Source: Ryuthela nishihirai
Lineage: Eukaryota > Arthropoda > Arachnida > Araneae > Heptathelidae
Length of the DNA stretch: 64,000 bases
NCBI GenBank assembly: GCA_038380435.1
Contig: JAWZYU010000018.1
Span: forward strand, 54,833,751 to 54,897,750
Reading direction: 5' to 3'
Shown here piece after piece: positions 22,492 to 33,599 of this stretch. Numbering within the stretch: position 1 is the stretch's first letter; every line of letters begins with the position of its first letter. The notes below the pieces were generated by a model. It was not told the DNA's origin and did no database searches. It saw only the letters and a list, made by a program, of their open reading frames with translations. A program made the translations under genes and the position numbers.

Positions 22492-22560
22492 TTCACCTCA
22501 AGCAGCTGCTTGATACAGAGGTCTCATAGGAGACTGTTATTTTAATACGCTTCAGAGAAG
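22492..22560 (-). mobile_element. SINE1 fragment (3' part)
   Basis: CACCTCAAGCAGCTGCTTG and the following body words in reverse orientation; the tRNA head is absent. Confidence 0.7.
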
Positions 22561-22569
22561 TTCTATATG

Positions 22570-22665
22570 TATAATATTATTTCGTCTCCTTTCCATTTAC
22601 TAGAAGTTTAAAAAAGGGGGAAGACCAAGCTCCCCCTAACCATTCTAGATCCACCCCTGCACTTA
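22570..22665. repeat. Repeat family R4, copy 1
   Basis: CCATTTACTAG..TTT..AAA(A)GGGG and CATTCTAGATCCACCCCTGC. A related stretch occurs at 31090-31175. Confidence 0.5.
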
Positions 22666-22915
22666 TGTGTTCCGCTATCGATCAAAATTTGAAAAGATAT
22701 TTATTTAGGTCAATAGCTGTATAAAAGTTATACAAACGTAAAGTTAGGCTTCGAAAATTTGTAACGAGACTGGTTTTGCTTCGCTATATAAGGTGTTGAA
22801 AAGATTTTTCAAATCATTGCTTATTTTCGCATCCTCGTTCTGTAGAAGAATCTGAAAGTCTGACTCCTCTTGCTATAGAACAACTTGAGGAATCTTTATT
22901 GGGTTTTGTATGTTG

Positions 22916-22951
22916 AGTTGTTTTACCTCTGAGTGGCACGTTTTGCACAAA
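22916..22951 (-). mobile_element. SINE2 tail fragment
   Basis: TTTTACCTCTGAGTGGCACG and the following TTTTGCACAA are the reversed SINE2 3' end. Confidence 0.6.
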
Positions 22952-22974
22952 TATCATATTTTCCCATAATTTGC

Positions 22975-23110
22975 GATTCTTATAAAATTTGGGAAATGTA
23001 CTATGATTCATACGACGAAGTATTAGGTAGGTGTTCATAACAATCTGGTCAAGCATTGTATTAAGAACGTTTTAGCGAATATATGCCAATATTATCCGAA
23101 ACCATTTCAC
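22975..23110 (+). repeat. Duplicate of the right end of the 19899-20463 element plus flank
   Basis: Matches about 20390-20513, including the terminal repeat and 50 bases beyond it (23061-23110 against 20464-20513, two or so differences). Confidence 0.75.
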
Positions 23111-23132
23111 AAAGTGTTTCGTTTCGAAAGGT

Positions 23133-23398
23133 CAAAACCTAGGGTTCAGAGGAGGTTGAGGGAAGGGGATCCACTGGACATCCAGCGTGTATAATTTGCA
23201 CAAGATATGGTTCTCTTTCACACGGTGTCACAGCTTAACGTCCCAACCGTCGGACGGCGGGCTTTCCAAGCCCATCGGTGTTTCCTACTGACCGAGGAGA
23301 GGATGAGGAGTTTTGCGGATATAAATCTCAATCCTGGCGCAGGTGGGACTCGAACTTGGGAACTGCAGATTATGAGCCTGACACACTATCGCTCTTTA
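23133..23398 (-). mobile_element. SINE2 copy
   Basis: Reverse-strand body (GGCGGGCTTTCCAAGCCCAT) and head (GGGACTCGAACTTGG; GAGCCTGACACACTATCG). The tail is truncated at the left. Confidence 0.8.
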
Positions 23399-23399
23399 T

Positions 23400-24690
23400 T
23401 CGGTCAAGAGCCATAACAGTAACATGAAAAGAGTCGTAGATATATTTTATTAAATTAAGAAAAAAACAACTAAACATATACTTTTAAAGTTGTAATATTC
23501 TAGTAAATATATATATATAATCAAACTGTACTGAAAAAAATATGTAAAATAAACTGCTATTCATCAGTGCGACTTTTAAAACGGGGTCTTTTCGGCCAAC
23601 ATATTCAAATCTAGAGGATATTTAGAACATTCAAAGTACTTTAAAATTATCTTCTGCGAATCTGCCTCGGTATCTATTTTTAACAAAATTCGTTGAAGAA
23701 AGAAATTGTTCGCATTGAATGTTCTACCAAAAAGTGTCAAGTGGCCGAAGGCCTACATTAAGAGCCGTGCTTTAGTGTGCTTGGAGCGCCGATTGCAGAG
23801 CACTACTCTAAGTAGTCAAAATATTAGGTAGTCATGATAAGTAAAACCCGAAATGAAATTCTACTAATTACCAGAAAACATGATAAAGGACACAAGCTGG
23901 AATAACAATCCTGAACTAAAATGAACGACCTACGTTAAGTAGCAAAGTGTTAACACAAATACGATTAACTGAGTAGAACATTTTTATTTCCGAATAATCT
24001 CTTTGGTTATACAAAGCCAAGTTTGTAAACCAAAACTAATTCCAAACTTCTTCCTCTAAGTTTAATCATCAAATGTAAAGAGATTCTGTAGTTCAGTTTA
24101 CCTTAACAGTGAGGAAATAACAGCGTGTCAGATTTTCAACAGAAATTGCTAATTCGGACACTTTCCTTTATATCCCGAACAGTGACGTATTTAAGGAGAA
24201 GGTTTAGAGAGTTCTACTGTGAAATTAAAATTAAATCCCCAAAATGTATACATTTCAAAAAGATATTTTCCATTTTTTTGCTTTTGAAACATTTAGTGAA
24301 TATTAAACATTGATGCAAAATAATACTAATGGTTTTTATTTACTTATTAGTTTTTTTTGATATTTACGTATTGATTATCTTCGTTTTAAACTTTTTTAAG
24401 AAATAAAATCCTCCCCCAAAATATATCTTAAAATTATGCTACTGATCAGGAATGATCTAAATATGAATGAATGACACAGTAAAATTTAAACTCTATTTTT
24501 GAAGCCCCTCTTAATTGTGAGATCCTAAGCTGTAACTTAGTTAGCTTATGTGTAAGTCCGGCCCTGATTACAGTTAATTTTTTAATACTAATAAATAATT
24601 ACAGCGTACAATTGCCACAATCTATGAATGCAGCCAATGTAAAAGGTAAACTATCAACAGGCTGAACACTCCACAACAGGAGTTAACCTT
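23400..24690. other. AT-rich, no gene seen
   Basis: No open frame with recognisable features. A short GC-richer piece at 23735-23815 is unexplained. Confidence 0.4.
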
Positions 24691-25100
24691 TTTTTCCAAA
24701 TCCCAGATTTGAACCCAGGCCAACCAAAGCACAGGTTGGCCCCATGCAAGATCCAGCAATCAAACCGAGACTCCTAACACCACGCCTCAAGTCTGTGCGT
24801 CACTACCGACGCCGTACCTGTCACTTTCTACTTGACCTCGCATTCTACGGATAATCGGCAGCATAAGACAGCCGCCATCGTTGGTTTTGACTGCACCCCA
24901 CTGTGCCAACATGTACCCGCCATGTAACAAAGGTCTTGTCATAATTAAGTGGCTTCACCGCCTGAAGAACGGAAAATGTTGCTTCAAGGCAGCTCTCGTG
25001 TGGGATGACACAGAGCACTGAAGAGCAGACTACAACGCCTGCTGCGTGGAGGTGTAATGATCTTTCTGTTCAAAGCTTTTGTTAGAAGAAAGTCACCTAA
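24691..25100. other. GC-richer block, unexplained
   Basis: Begins with an inverted pair around GGCCAACCAAAGC..GGTTGGCC next to a reversed box-B-like GATTTGAACCCAGG, so it may start as a tRNA-like fragment. 24790-25050 is balanced in composition, with no convincing frame. Confidence 0.3.
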
Positions 25101-25400
25101 AATAACTAAAAGGCAAATCTGATAAATATAAAAAAGTCGATTAACATGGAAAGTTGGTTATTGGATTAAGGAAACTCATACCGCCTGGCCAAATTATTAT
25201 GAACAGTGTGCATCGTGAGCGAAGCATGCCAATGTTTTCAAAATTTCTTACTGACGTAAGTATTCTAAATCAGTATGAAGTCCTACAAAAGCCGTTAAAG
25301 GCATGACGGAAACCAAACTCAAATCCGACATGGGTAAAAAGGTTGATCTGAATGACTTCGAAAGGGAGCTTATCGTTGGAACGCGTTGCGTAAAAACGTC

Positions 25401-25486
25401 TTAATGGTAGTTGATCACAATCAGAGGAAAATCACGGGGCACAATATCCCCGTGATTTTCCTCTGAGTGTGATCAATTACCTTTAA
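25401..25486. repeat. 39-bp arm hairpin inside the Tc1-like element
   Basis: Arms 25401-25439 and 25448-25486 are reverse complements with three mismatches, loop CACAATAT. The related copy at 19899 has only the left arm sequence. Confidence 0.95.
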
Positions 25487-25752
25487 GAGATATTACATAG
25501 GAACGGTCGTAATAAACGTCCTCCAATCGGGGTAAATGCAATAGGAAAAAGACTCTGACAGGCAGGGATAGGCGTTACGTTGGCACGGACTGTACTGCAA
25601 AGCAGAGCTGCTACAGTTAATTAGCTGAGAGAAGTGACAGCAGAGTTACTTCAAAACTCGTTTCAACGAGAATCATTCGTAGAGAATTGGAAAATTTGAA
25701 ATTCTGGTACTGTACTATGATATATATGACGAGGTATTAGGTAAGAATTCAT

Positions 25753-27303
25753 TGGAGATGAGTTTGGGCTCAGTTTCTCGAGCCCCTTCCAGCTTGAGTC
25801 CGAGTCCGCCTGATCCTGAACCATTTCGGCAATTCTTGGCAGCGGGCCCGGCCGAACCCGATTTGGCAAAAAAAAATTATCTAATGCATCACAAGACATA
25901 TGTACTAAAATGCATGTCGCTAATCATTTCTACTATTTTTATATTATTAATTATAATCAGTTTTATAAAAAAAAATGTCAGTTCAATTTGTAAAGTAAAA
26001 TGTTAGAATTACCAGTAGAAACTGAAAATTAGTTTTTGAAATTATATGCACAAAAGCCACTCATTTCTTAAAGATTCTGCCATGTCTACAAGAAGAGTCA
26101 TCTCTGCAGTGTGCCTCAGGGCTCCCTTTTGGGTCCTACACTCTTCTCTTTATACTTATACGATTTACCTTCCTTTGATCGTATTCATCTTGCACTTTAC
26201 GCAGATGACCTTGCCTTACTATCTCCCTCCCTCGGTCCTGCTATCGCTGTGAAGAGGCTGCAGCATAGCTTGACCGAGCTGGACACGTGGCTCGAAAAAT
26301 GGAAGATAAAGATTAACTCTGACAAGAGTTCTGTCGTCTTTTTTACTGGAAAGAGTATTATGAATTCCACTTGCCTCCATTTACAAAATATCCCCATTGA
26401 TTAGAGTGATTCAGTCAAATATCTTGGGGTTGTTATACATAAGAGGTTAAAACAGAACTATCACACAAATAGTATAATCTCCAAAGTCAATTCATTAAGG
26501 GGCCAGCTAGGCCCACTCCTTAGGAGAAATTCCATTTTAATGATTGATCATAAGCTTTTACTCTATGATATGATCATCAGACCGGTGATTCTATATGCTT
26601 CACCCATATGGGCGAATACTACACCCACCAATATTCGTAAGATTCAGGTGTTACAAAACAAGATTTTGAGAACTGCGGTCGATGCCCCCTGGTTTTCACT
26701 AACAGACAATTTCATAGAGACCTGGGCATCGACCATATATATATATAACATATAAAACGCACCTCAAAAAGTTTTTTTGAGGTTGTAAGTAATAATCCCA
26801 ATGAGATTATTTCTTCTCTGATTCTTTACGATCATACTGTTTTGAATAAGTATAAGAGGCCTAAAATGGTAGCGTTCTCTGAGGAGACCTACCCGTTTTA
26901 GGTTTCTTTTACAATTTTACTGCTATTTTTAGCTTTTCTTATGTTTGCCCTTAGGGTCCCACCTAAGGGTGGTTTACTTATATATTTTATTCTTACTCAT
27001 GCCAAATAGGCATATCTTTCGGATGGAGATGGTTAGGGGTAAAATTATTACCCGGTACATCGAATATGATTATACGATCTACGATCTACGATTTCTTAAA
27101 GATAGAGAATACGTAAAAATAATCAAAACCGCATGATGCTTATTTTTAATTACTAAAGACATTAAAAGGTTGAAATTATAATCAAAATATATATTTTTTG
27201 CTTTATTTTCACACTTGCAAAAAATATTTGAAATTTGAATTATCCTGAGCCAGAACCTGAAGTCGTATGTGTTATTTTGAGCCCGAGCCCGAAGGCATCT
27301 CTA
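25753..27303. mobile_element. hAT-like MITE, family H1, split by a LINE
   Basis: Ends TGGAGATGAG and GGCATCTCTA are inverted. The 8-bp flanks GAATTCAT (25745-25752) and GTGTTCAT (27304-27311) agree at 6 of 8; the sister Tc1 copy predicts GTGTTCAT-like sequence there, supporting an 8-bp target duplication. The halves match 21981-22470. Confidence 0.7.
26076..27090 (+). pseudogene. Jockey-type non-LTR retrotransposon, 5' truncated
   Basis: Reverse transcriptase C-terminal half: PQGSLLGPTLFSLYLYDLP (motif B, from about 26113), YADDLALLSPS (motif C, about 26199), WLEKWKIKINSDKSSVVFF, then after an in-frame stop SVKYLGVVIHKRLK, and later IIRPVILYASPIW and QVLQNKILRTAVDAPWF. One stop near 26402 and later shifts break it. 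It is flanked by a perfect 13-bp direct repeat (ATTTCTTAAAGAT, 26063-26075 and 27091-27103). The 3' end is a short GATCTAC tandem. Confidence 0.85.
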
Positions 27304-27312
27304 GTGTTCATA

Positions 27313-27692
27313 GAGGACGGGGGGGGGGGGGGGGGGGGCTCAGTCTGCAGTGCGCTAGGCTTGTAACCTGCAGTTCCTAGAGTCGGGTCCCAGCTGTACC
27401 AGCGTTGAGATTTATCTGCAAAAATCTCCCCGCCCTGCCTTAGGTCAGTAGAAGGCACCGATGGTCTTGGAAAAGCCGCCGTCCATCGGATGGGTTATGG
27501 TTCAGTGTATAGGAGAGCCTTATACTGTGCAAGTTAAAGAACACACTAAGATGGCCTTGACGGGAGACTACCATCTGTCTCCTAACACTCTCCAATGGGC
27601 CCTCCCCCCCTAACCTTCTTTGGGCATCTATGTCTTTGCCCATTTAACTCATTGTGCGCAAAAAATGCCTCTCAAAGATAAAATAACCAACC
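27313..27692 (+). mobile_element. SINE2 copy with 12-bp target duplication and 20-G run
   Basis: A run of about 20 G precedes GCTCAGTCTGCAGTGCGCTA (box A region). The end is AAATAACCAACCC. The perfect direct repeat CTAGTGTTCATA at 27301-27312 and 27693-27704 shows a LINE-type insertion, here into the Tc1 end next to the MITE. Confidence 0.95.
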
Positions 27693-28078
27693 CTAGTGTT
27701 CATAATAATCTCGCCAAATAGTGTATATGGATATAAATTTAGTGGAAATATAATCATTATATTTCTTTGTGTTATGTGTAAATGCATAATACTGTGTTGT
27801 TTTGTTGGCTGGTTTTAAAAATGAGTGTCGCCTGCTCCCTGTACGAATAACGAAATGGTTATCTTAGAAGAACCTCAGAGCAGATTTTAGAGAGTCAAAG
27901 GTTTAGTCAAGTGGATGTGATTAAATATAAGTTAAGAAATGGACTGAAATATAAATAAGTGCTGGAGAAATTATTACGTAGTTCTAAAGTTGGGGTAGGC
28001 TGTTACCACATATAAATTAAACTACAAAGGAAAAATATTCCATATATTATTCCAAGTTTAAAGGAAACAATAAATTAT

Positions 28079-28185
28079 CCCTCGAACAGCTGCTTGCCAC
28101 CGAAATCTAATAGGTGACTGTCAGTTTCATACGCCATAGAGAATATCTGTGAGGAAAGCGAAGCCGCAGCAGAAGGACAATACAG
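28079..28185 (-). mobile_element. SINE1 fragment (3' part)
   Basis: CAGCTGCTTGCCACCGAAAT and CTGTCAGTTTCATACGCCAT are the reversed SINE1 body; the head is missing. Confidence 0.7.
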
Positions 28186-28205
28186 AAAAGAACAGTCATA
28201 CTAGG

Positions 28206-28548
28206 GCTAGGTTGTTTTAACCTTTGAGTGGCAATTTTTTTGCACACAATGGGCTAAATGGTCAGGTCACAAAGACCCGAAGGCTCAGAGAAGTTGGAGG
28301 AGGGAACCCACTGAACAGCTCTTAAGAAATAAATAGTAGACCTCCGTCATGGCCAGCCAGGTATGGCTTCCCACGGGTATGGCTCTCCAGCACAAGGAGA
28401 CACTTTACCTCCCATCCGACTCCTTTCGATGTCCTCTACTGACCTAAGACAAATCGGGGTTTCTCGGAGAAAAAATTCAAAGCTAGCCCAAGAATTGTCC
28501 AGGAAATGCAATCCTGGTGAGTTACCGACTGAGCCACCACCACCCCCT
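28206..28548 (-). mobile_element. SINE2 copy, diverged
   Basis: Tail words (GAGTGGCAATTTTTTTGCAC) at the left, head words (GTTACCGACTGAGCCACC) at the right, followed by a C-rich stretch that corresponds to the 5' G run. Confidence 0.8.
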
Positions 28549-28559
28549 ACCAGGACTGG

Positions 28560-30595
28560 AACCCTTAAGTGGCCGATAAAAAATTAGCTGTCTAAAAACA
28601 AATTGAAAAATGCTCAAATTTTTCCATTAAATCCCTAAATGGTCCTAAAATGTCCATTTCAAGTGAAAAGTGTTGCGAAATATAATAAATCCCCAAATGT
28701 TACTAAACAAATATAGGAAATAAGCAGAAAAATAAAATTAAAAAAACTAATGAGAGGCGAAAAATCCTCAAAGCACTCAAAAAAATTCAAAACTGGAATC
28801 GAAACGTTAAATCAAAAAACAGGAAAATAGCCCAAAGTAGCCTTGAAAAGACCGCAAAGCGGAACCGAAAAAGAATAGGAAAAAGCCCCAAATTTCCTAA
28901 AACAACTTTTGGACAAAATAGAAGTAATCTCTCTATTTTCCCCACCCCAAAAGAAAAAAAAAGCTTAAAAGCTCCGAAGCTAACCACTATATATTAGCTT
29001 GAAACTTTTATGTACTTCATATATAATAATTTATGAATTTTTATGTTTTATGCCTTCTTTTAATTTCGGGTGGAGCCTCAAGCATTAATTTCCTATCTAG
29101 AGTACACAGTTATGCAGGTAGTTCGGTCTGTTTCGATACCGTCATTGTTGCAAGGAAGGTATAAACATAGCGAGCATGGCTTCACACGTTGTACAATTGG
29201 AACATATTCGCGAAACCTTTAGTAATAATGGCCTCGAAAGAAAAAGACACATCGTAATAGTAAAAACATTTACGGTGCGCCATCTGTAACCTTCAAGTCA
29301 GCAGCACGGGTTTTATATGTTGGACATTGACTTTTACCCTGCAGTTGTTGGAATTCATTGCAAAGGTTAGATAGAAATTGGTTCCATCCCTCCATAGAAT
29401 GTTCCATGGGCAGTCAACAACGACTACAAAATAATGTAAGGAAATATCAAAAAGCAACCATGCTTTATGATGTTTTGATACAAATTCATTAATAATTTAC
29501 GATCCTTTAGGGCAATCCCATCTATATTCATTAATGAAGGTAAACACTTATAAATATCGTGAGATAAACTTCACACGCTACCAGACTGCTACTGAAATAA
29601 ACTATTACATTTTTCTTTTCTGAGTAATTTTTCCCTTGTCAGAAAATATCTGCCTCTGAATTTATTTACTTCCTCCAACTTTTCGTTTACCCTTCAACGA
29701 TAACAAAATAGCTTAGCTTCCTTTATATCCATAATGTGTTTCCCCAGATAATGAATTACAAACCTCTGTTTGTTATCAGTGGTATGTGAATTCAGAACGC
29801 CATAATTATATGGTGATAGATAAATGGAAAGAAGTTATGAATGTATAATTAATTATTTAATAATTTAATAAAAATTTCAATATGCTCTGATTTTATTTGA
29901 GAAATATCTTGAATAGATATTTTAAAAATCAAATTAAAAACCAAGTTAAAAAGTTCCTTTTTCATTGACTGCAATTAATATTAAGCACTAAGAGTTTCTT
30001 TGATGCGAAAGAGCATAGAAGAAAAATAATAACTTTTCGGGAAAGTTTCTTTTGGTAAAGTTTATCTTTTCCTGATAACTAATTTCTCTGATAATCTAGG
30101 TTGGGAATTTTAGAATTTAAAATGAATAAAAAAAAAATAAGTGGATCTTGGAGAAACTTTTGAGAGACATTTACAAATATAAATATATAAATCTGATTTT
30201 AATATTGCAAAACAATTTAAATTGCTGTTATCAATGGATGTATATTTTGAATATTTAAAAAATATACACATGTTTAAATGATCAAAAGTCGTCATTTAAT
30301 CAGATTGGCAGAATCCAGCATGTTTCAACTTTAGTTACTGATTTTTTTCCCTTAAAACAGTTGATGTGAATATATGTAGATACAATTCTAGAAAATATAT
30401 ATATATAGGGGACAGTGCGGAGGCAAGTGATCAAAATGAAAAGGAATTCCGGAAATCCATTCCGGTATAAATTTTTTCTCTCGGTTTTAGCGGTTTTTAA
30501 GGAATTTTTTTTTAAATATATTTAATTTCCCCACTAGCCTATACTTGGTCTAGTGGTTAGAGTATCTGATACCTAATTCAGTGGACATGTTCTTG
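28560..30595. other. AT-rich, no gene seen
   Basis: 28600-28960 is strongly purine-biased on the plus strand with many short AAA(T)CC words. The rest is ordinary AT-rich DNA. Confidence 0.4.
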
Positions 30596-30599
30596 CATA

Positions 30600-30988
30600 T
30601 GATAGGTAGTAGTTTTACATCTGAGCACACGTTTTTGCACACATTGGGCTAAATGGCGAGGTCACAAGGGCTCCGAGAGCCCAGCGAAAGTTCAGGGGAT
30701 GGGGACCCACAGGACAGCTGTTAGGAGACAGATAGTAGCCTCCGGTCAAGGCCAGCCACCGTGTTCTTTAAAGTACACAGGATATGGCTCTCCCTCCCAC
30801 GGGGCCAAGGCTAAACTCACCATCCGACGGACGGCAGCCTTCGCAAACCGATTGGTGTGCCTTATTGACCGAGGGTAGGTCGGGGGATTTGCGGATATAA
30901 ATCTCAACTCTGGCCAAGATGGGACTCGAAAAAGATAACTGCAGATTACGAGCCTGGCGCGCTACCGACTGACTCACCCCCCCCCCTC
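30600..30988 (-). mobile_element. SINE2 copy
   Basis: Left tail TCTGAGCACACGTTTTTGCA; head at right GGGACTCGAAAAAGATAACT and GCCTGGCGCGCTACCGACTG, then a run of about 10 C (reverse of the 5' G run). Confidence 0.85.
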
Positions 30989-31089
30989 CATATGTTATAT
31001 AAGAAACCAGGACAAACCCAATAAGTCTCTAAGTTATCTTTGTCCTTTGCGTATTTATTAAAATATATATATAGTTATGTTAAATATCA

Positions 31090-31175
31090 TTTTCGTCTCC
31101 CTCCCATTTACTAGCCTTTTCAAATGGGGAGAGGCATTGTTCCCTTCCCCCGTCTCTAGAACGGCTCTGTATTAT
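31090..31175. repeat. Repeat family R4, copy 2
   Basis: CTCCCATTTACTAGCCTTTT and GTCTCTAGAACGGCTCTG, related to 22570-22665. Confidence 0.4.
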
Positions 31176-31184
31176 ACACAGGCC

Positions 31185-31440
31185 CAGATCTAGTAAAAAA
31201 TCACGGTTGGGGAGCAGGAAACCCAATCTAGCTAAAAAATGCAAAGTGGGGGGGGAGGCAGGAGGCTGTATCTACAAAGTAGTATAACATTTTCCCCTCC
31301 GTTTTGCAGAACTTTAAAAATATTATTGAAAAAATATGCATGAAATATAAATAAGCTTAATAATTTTTCCTCTATTATCCTTACTAATATTTTGAAAGTG
31401 GGAGCGGCATGACCCCTTTGTCCCCCCCCATAGATCCTGC
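31185..31440 (-). repeat. MITE-like repeat family R3, copy 3
   Basis: Begins CCCAGATCTAG and ends in a C run before ATAGATCCTGCC. Reverse orientation relative to 19195 and 45065, and more diverged. Confidence 0.45.
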
Positions 31441-31604
31441 CTTATTTATACATATGTATGTATGTATTTACATCTATTTTTCCAGCATCATTTCTAAAGG
31501 GGTATTTTGGTCATTTTTGCTCCATGAAAACTAAAGACGTGCGAAAGTATTTTTTATAGTATTTTTTTTCCCTTTTCGTCCCCTGTTTTGCTTTTATTGA
31601 TATG

Positions 31605-33001
31605 TACACTGTTGGCCATTAAAAGTCAACACCAGGAAGAACTCATCATATTGTCCCGAAATATGCAAAATGGATAGCCCCTGAGAGAACATGTATATGA
31701 TTCAACATGCAGCACATAGGCACATCATGTGTGATAGAAACACCCCCTGAAAGTGGTATAAGAGGAGATTACAAAGAGCTGGTGTAAAGCACTGGAATTG
31801 TGTTTGCTCGCAGTTCTTGTGCACTAAAGGATCAAGTATGTCCCGTCGAAGAACACGGCATCCATACAACTAGGTTTTCGAAGTTGATCTAGGGAGAATT
31901 GTGGAATTACGGAAGGCGGATTATCGTACCGCGACATCGGTGCTCATGTTCGACGGAATGCTGCCACAGTGAAGAGAATATGGCGTCAGTGGGTATAGGA
32001 GGAACGAACTCACCGACGTGAGGGATCTCAACGGCCTTGTCACTCAAACGAACGAGAGGACAGACATCTCGTGCCCATGGCTTTGAATGATGGTACAGCC
32101 ACATGAAACACCTAAGCTCAAGAGTTAAGGTGTGTTGCATATCAACCAGTGTCCGCACATAGTTTGAAGTCGTCTACAGCATCGGGACATCTTTGCTAGA
32201 TGGCCATTGCTTCGGCTACCATTGACTCTAAAACACAGGCGTATGCGACTGCAATGGTGCTGGAGCGCATAGATGTGCGAATGGCATCGCATCGTCTTTT
32301 CAGACGAATCCCTCTTCAGTATGCAGCACCATGATGGACGAATCCGTATCTGGCAGTACCGCAGCGACAGGCTCAGTGAGACATGCATAATGCTTTGCCA
32401 TACAGGTCCAGCTCTGGTGTTATATTATGGGGTGCCATTGGACGCCACTCATGCAGGCGCCTCTTACACATTACCGGTACTTTGAATAGACAGCGTTACA
32501 TCACTGAGGTGTTGGAGCCCGTTGTCGCACCTTATCTTCAGGGGCTCTCTGGTACCATTTACCAACAGGACAATACCCGACCAATGTGGCATGCATCGTC
32601 CAACTATTCCTGGTTAGCCATGTGACACTTCTGCCTTGGTCTGCACGTTCACCGAATCTGTCCCCTATTGAACATGTCTGGTTCATGATCTCACGACGAC
32701 TAGCACACCAAACACCAGCAGCTGCTACAACAGATGAACTTTGGTTACGTATCGAAACTGCATGGACTGATATTCCCCAAACACACATCCGACGTCTCAT
32801 CCTCTCAATGCCGGACCATGTAGCAGCGGTTATTGCCGCTCATGGTGGCTACACAAAATATTGGTTTCTTTGTATTCCACATGTCTGAAGAGTTGTATTT
32901 GTAATCACTTGATCCATGTAACATAAGCTCTATATTCACTAAATAAGGCTTTGATATCTCTTGTTTTTCCTGGTGTTGCACTTTTAATAGTCAGCAGTGT
33001 A
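31605..33001 (+). mobile_element. Tc1-like transposon, nearly full length
   Basis: Terminal inverted repeats TACACTGTTGGCCATTAAAA (31605) and the reverse complement of TTTTAATAGTCAGCAGTGTA (to 33001), with TA at both ends, 1,397 bp. It contains one transposase gene (31838-32888) that is broken. Promoter and regulation are not visible. Confidence 0.9.
31838..32888 (+). pseudogene. Tc1-like transposase, frame-broken
   Basis: Starts MSRRRTRHPYN then a stop. Recognisable pieces: IVFSDESLFSMQHHDGRIRI (about 32287-32346; D of the DDE triad), a middle part in another frame with TGTLNRQRYITEVLEPVVAP (about 32476-32535) and YQQDNTRP (second D, about 32560), then SARSPNLSPIEHVWFMISRR (about 32640-32700; catalytic E). 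The end is AAVIAAHGGYTKYW. All three catalytic acids survive, but at least one stop and two shifts prevent a product. Members of this type cut and paste the element at TA sites. Confidence 0.85.
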
Positions 33002-33144
33002 TTTCCATGTATGTATTGTACTTTCAGAAATCTCTATTGTATGAATACATAATCACTAAAATCGTTTTTATTTGTATTCAATTAATGAGTGATTTTCAAA
33101 AATATCAATCTTTGTCAAAATATGCATTTCTATGACATAGGAAT

Positions 33145-33345
33145 CTGTTGCTATTAGTTTTCTCTTTTATATCAATTGAAGGCTGTTTCCATTAAGTTTC
33201 TTTTTAATATTTATTGAAGTGTGTTTCGATTAAGTATTTCTTTTATATTAATCGAAGGCTATTTCAGTTAAGTTTCCTTTTATATTAATTGAAGTCTGTT
33301 TCTATTAAGTTCCTCTTTTTCATTAATTGAAGTATGTTTGTGTTT
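33145..33345. repeat. Minisatellite, 38-bp unit, about 5 copies
   Basis: The word ATTGAAG (or ATCGAAG) recurs at 33175, 33213, 33251, 33288 and 33325, followed each time by (T)CTGTTTC(T/C)ATTAAGTTTC and a T-rich end. It lies immediately right of the Tc1-like transposon. Confidence 0.85.
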
Positions 33346-33439
33346 TGTTTCTCTTTTACATTTCCTGTTCATTCGATATCATTCATTCACTTCTTTCCTA
33401 GTTCATTCTTTTTCCTCTCTCATCGAAGAACAGTTACGT

Positions 33440-33591
33440 TCGCTAACCTAATGCGAAAACAACGACTTTCTTCAGAGATAACTGCTCAGTTCTTCTCGAA
33501 CTTTGATGACGCTATAACACAATCAAATCCCCAAATGTTCGAAGAGAGATTCTGCGAAAGCATCAAACCTTTTATTTCAGATGGGAATTAA
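33440..33591 (+). CDS. Unrecognised possible terminal exon
   Basis: After a pyrimidine tract (33390-33425) and AG, a frame reads TVTFANLMRKQRLSSEITAQ and then FFSNFDDAITQSNPQMFEER to a TAA at 33589-33591. Composition looks coding-like. An AATAAA occurs about 100 bases downstream (near 33693). I know no family with this sequence, and no further exon is evident. Could be noise next to a T-rich minisatellite. Confidence 0.25.
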
Positions 33592-33599
33592 ACGCCGTG

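Larger units (their letters stand above)
25178..27725 (+). mobile_element. Tc1-like element (family of 19899-20463), host of a nested stack
   Basis: Left end CCGCCTGGCCAAATTATTAT (about 25181), right end GTTCATAATAATCTCGCCAA to GTGTA (27725). The helix-turn-helix remnant reads DLNDFERELIVG (near 25349-25385). The element is split by a hAT-like MITE (25753-27303) and then by a SINE2 (27313-27692), so its right end is only about 35 bases long after the last insertion. An inverted insertion at 25448-25486 makes a hairpin with 25401-25439. Confidence 0.75.

Noticed and set aside
28787..28987. Phe-rich minus-strand frame
   Set aside because: Arises from the purine-biased plus strand; low complexity, no features.
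33145..33345. CRISPR-like array
   Set aside because: The 38-bp units are contiguous with no unique spacers and the organism is a eukaryote; it is a minisatellite.
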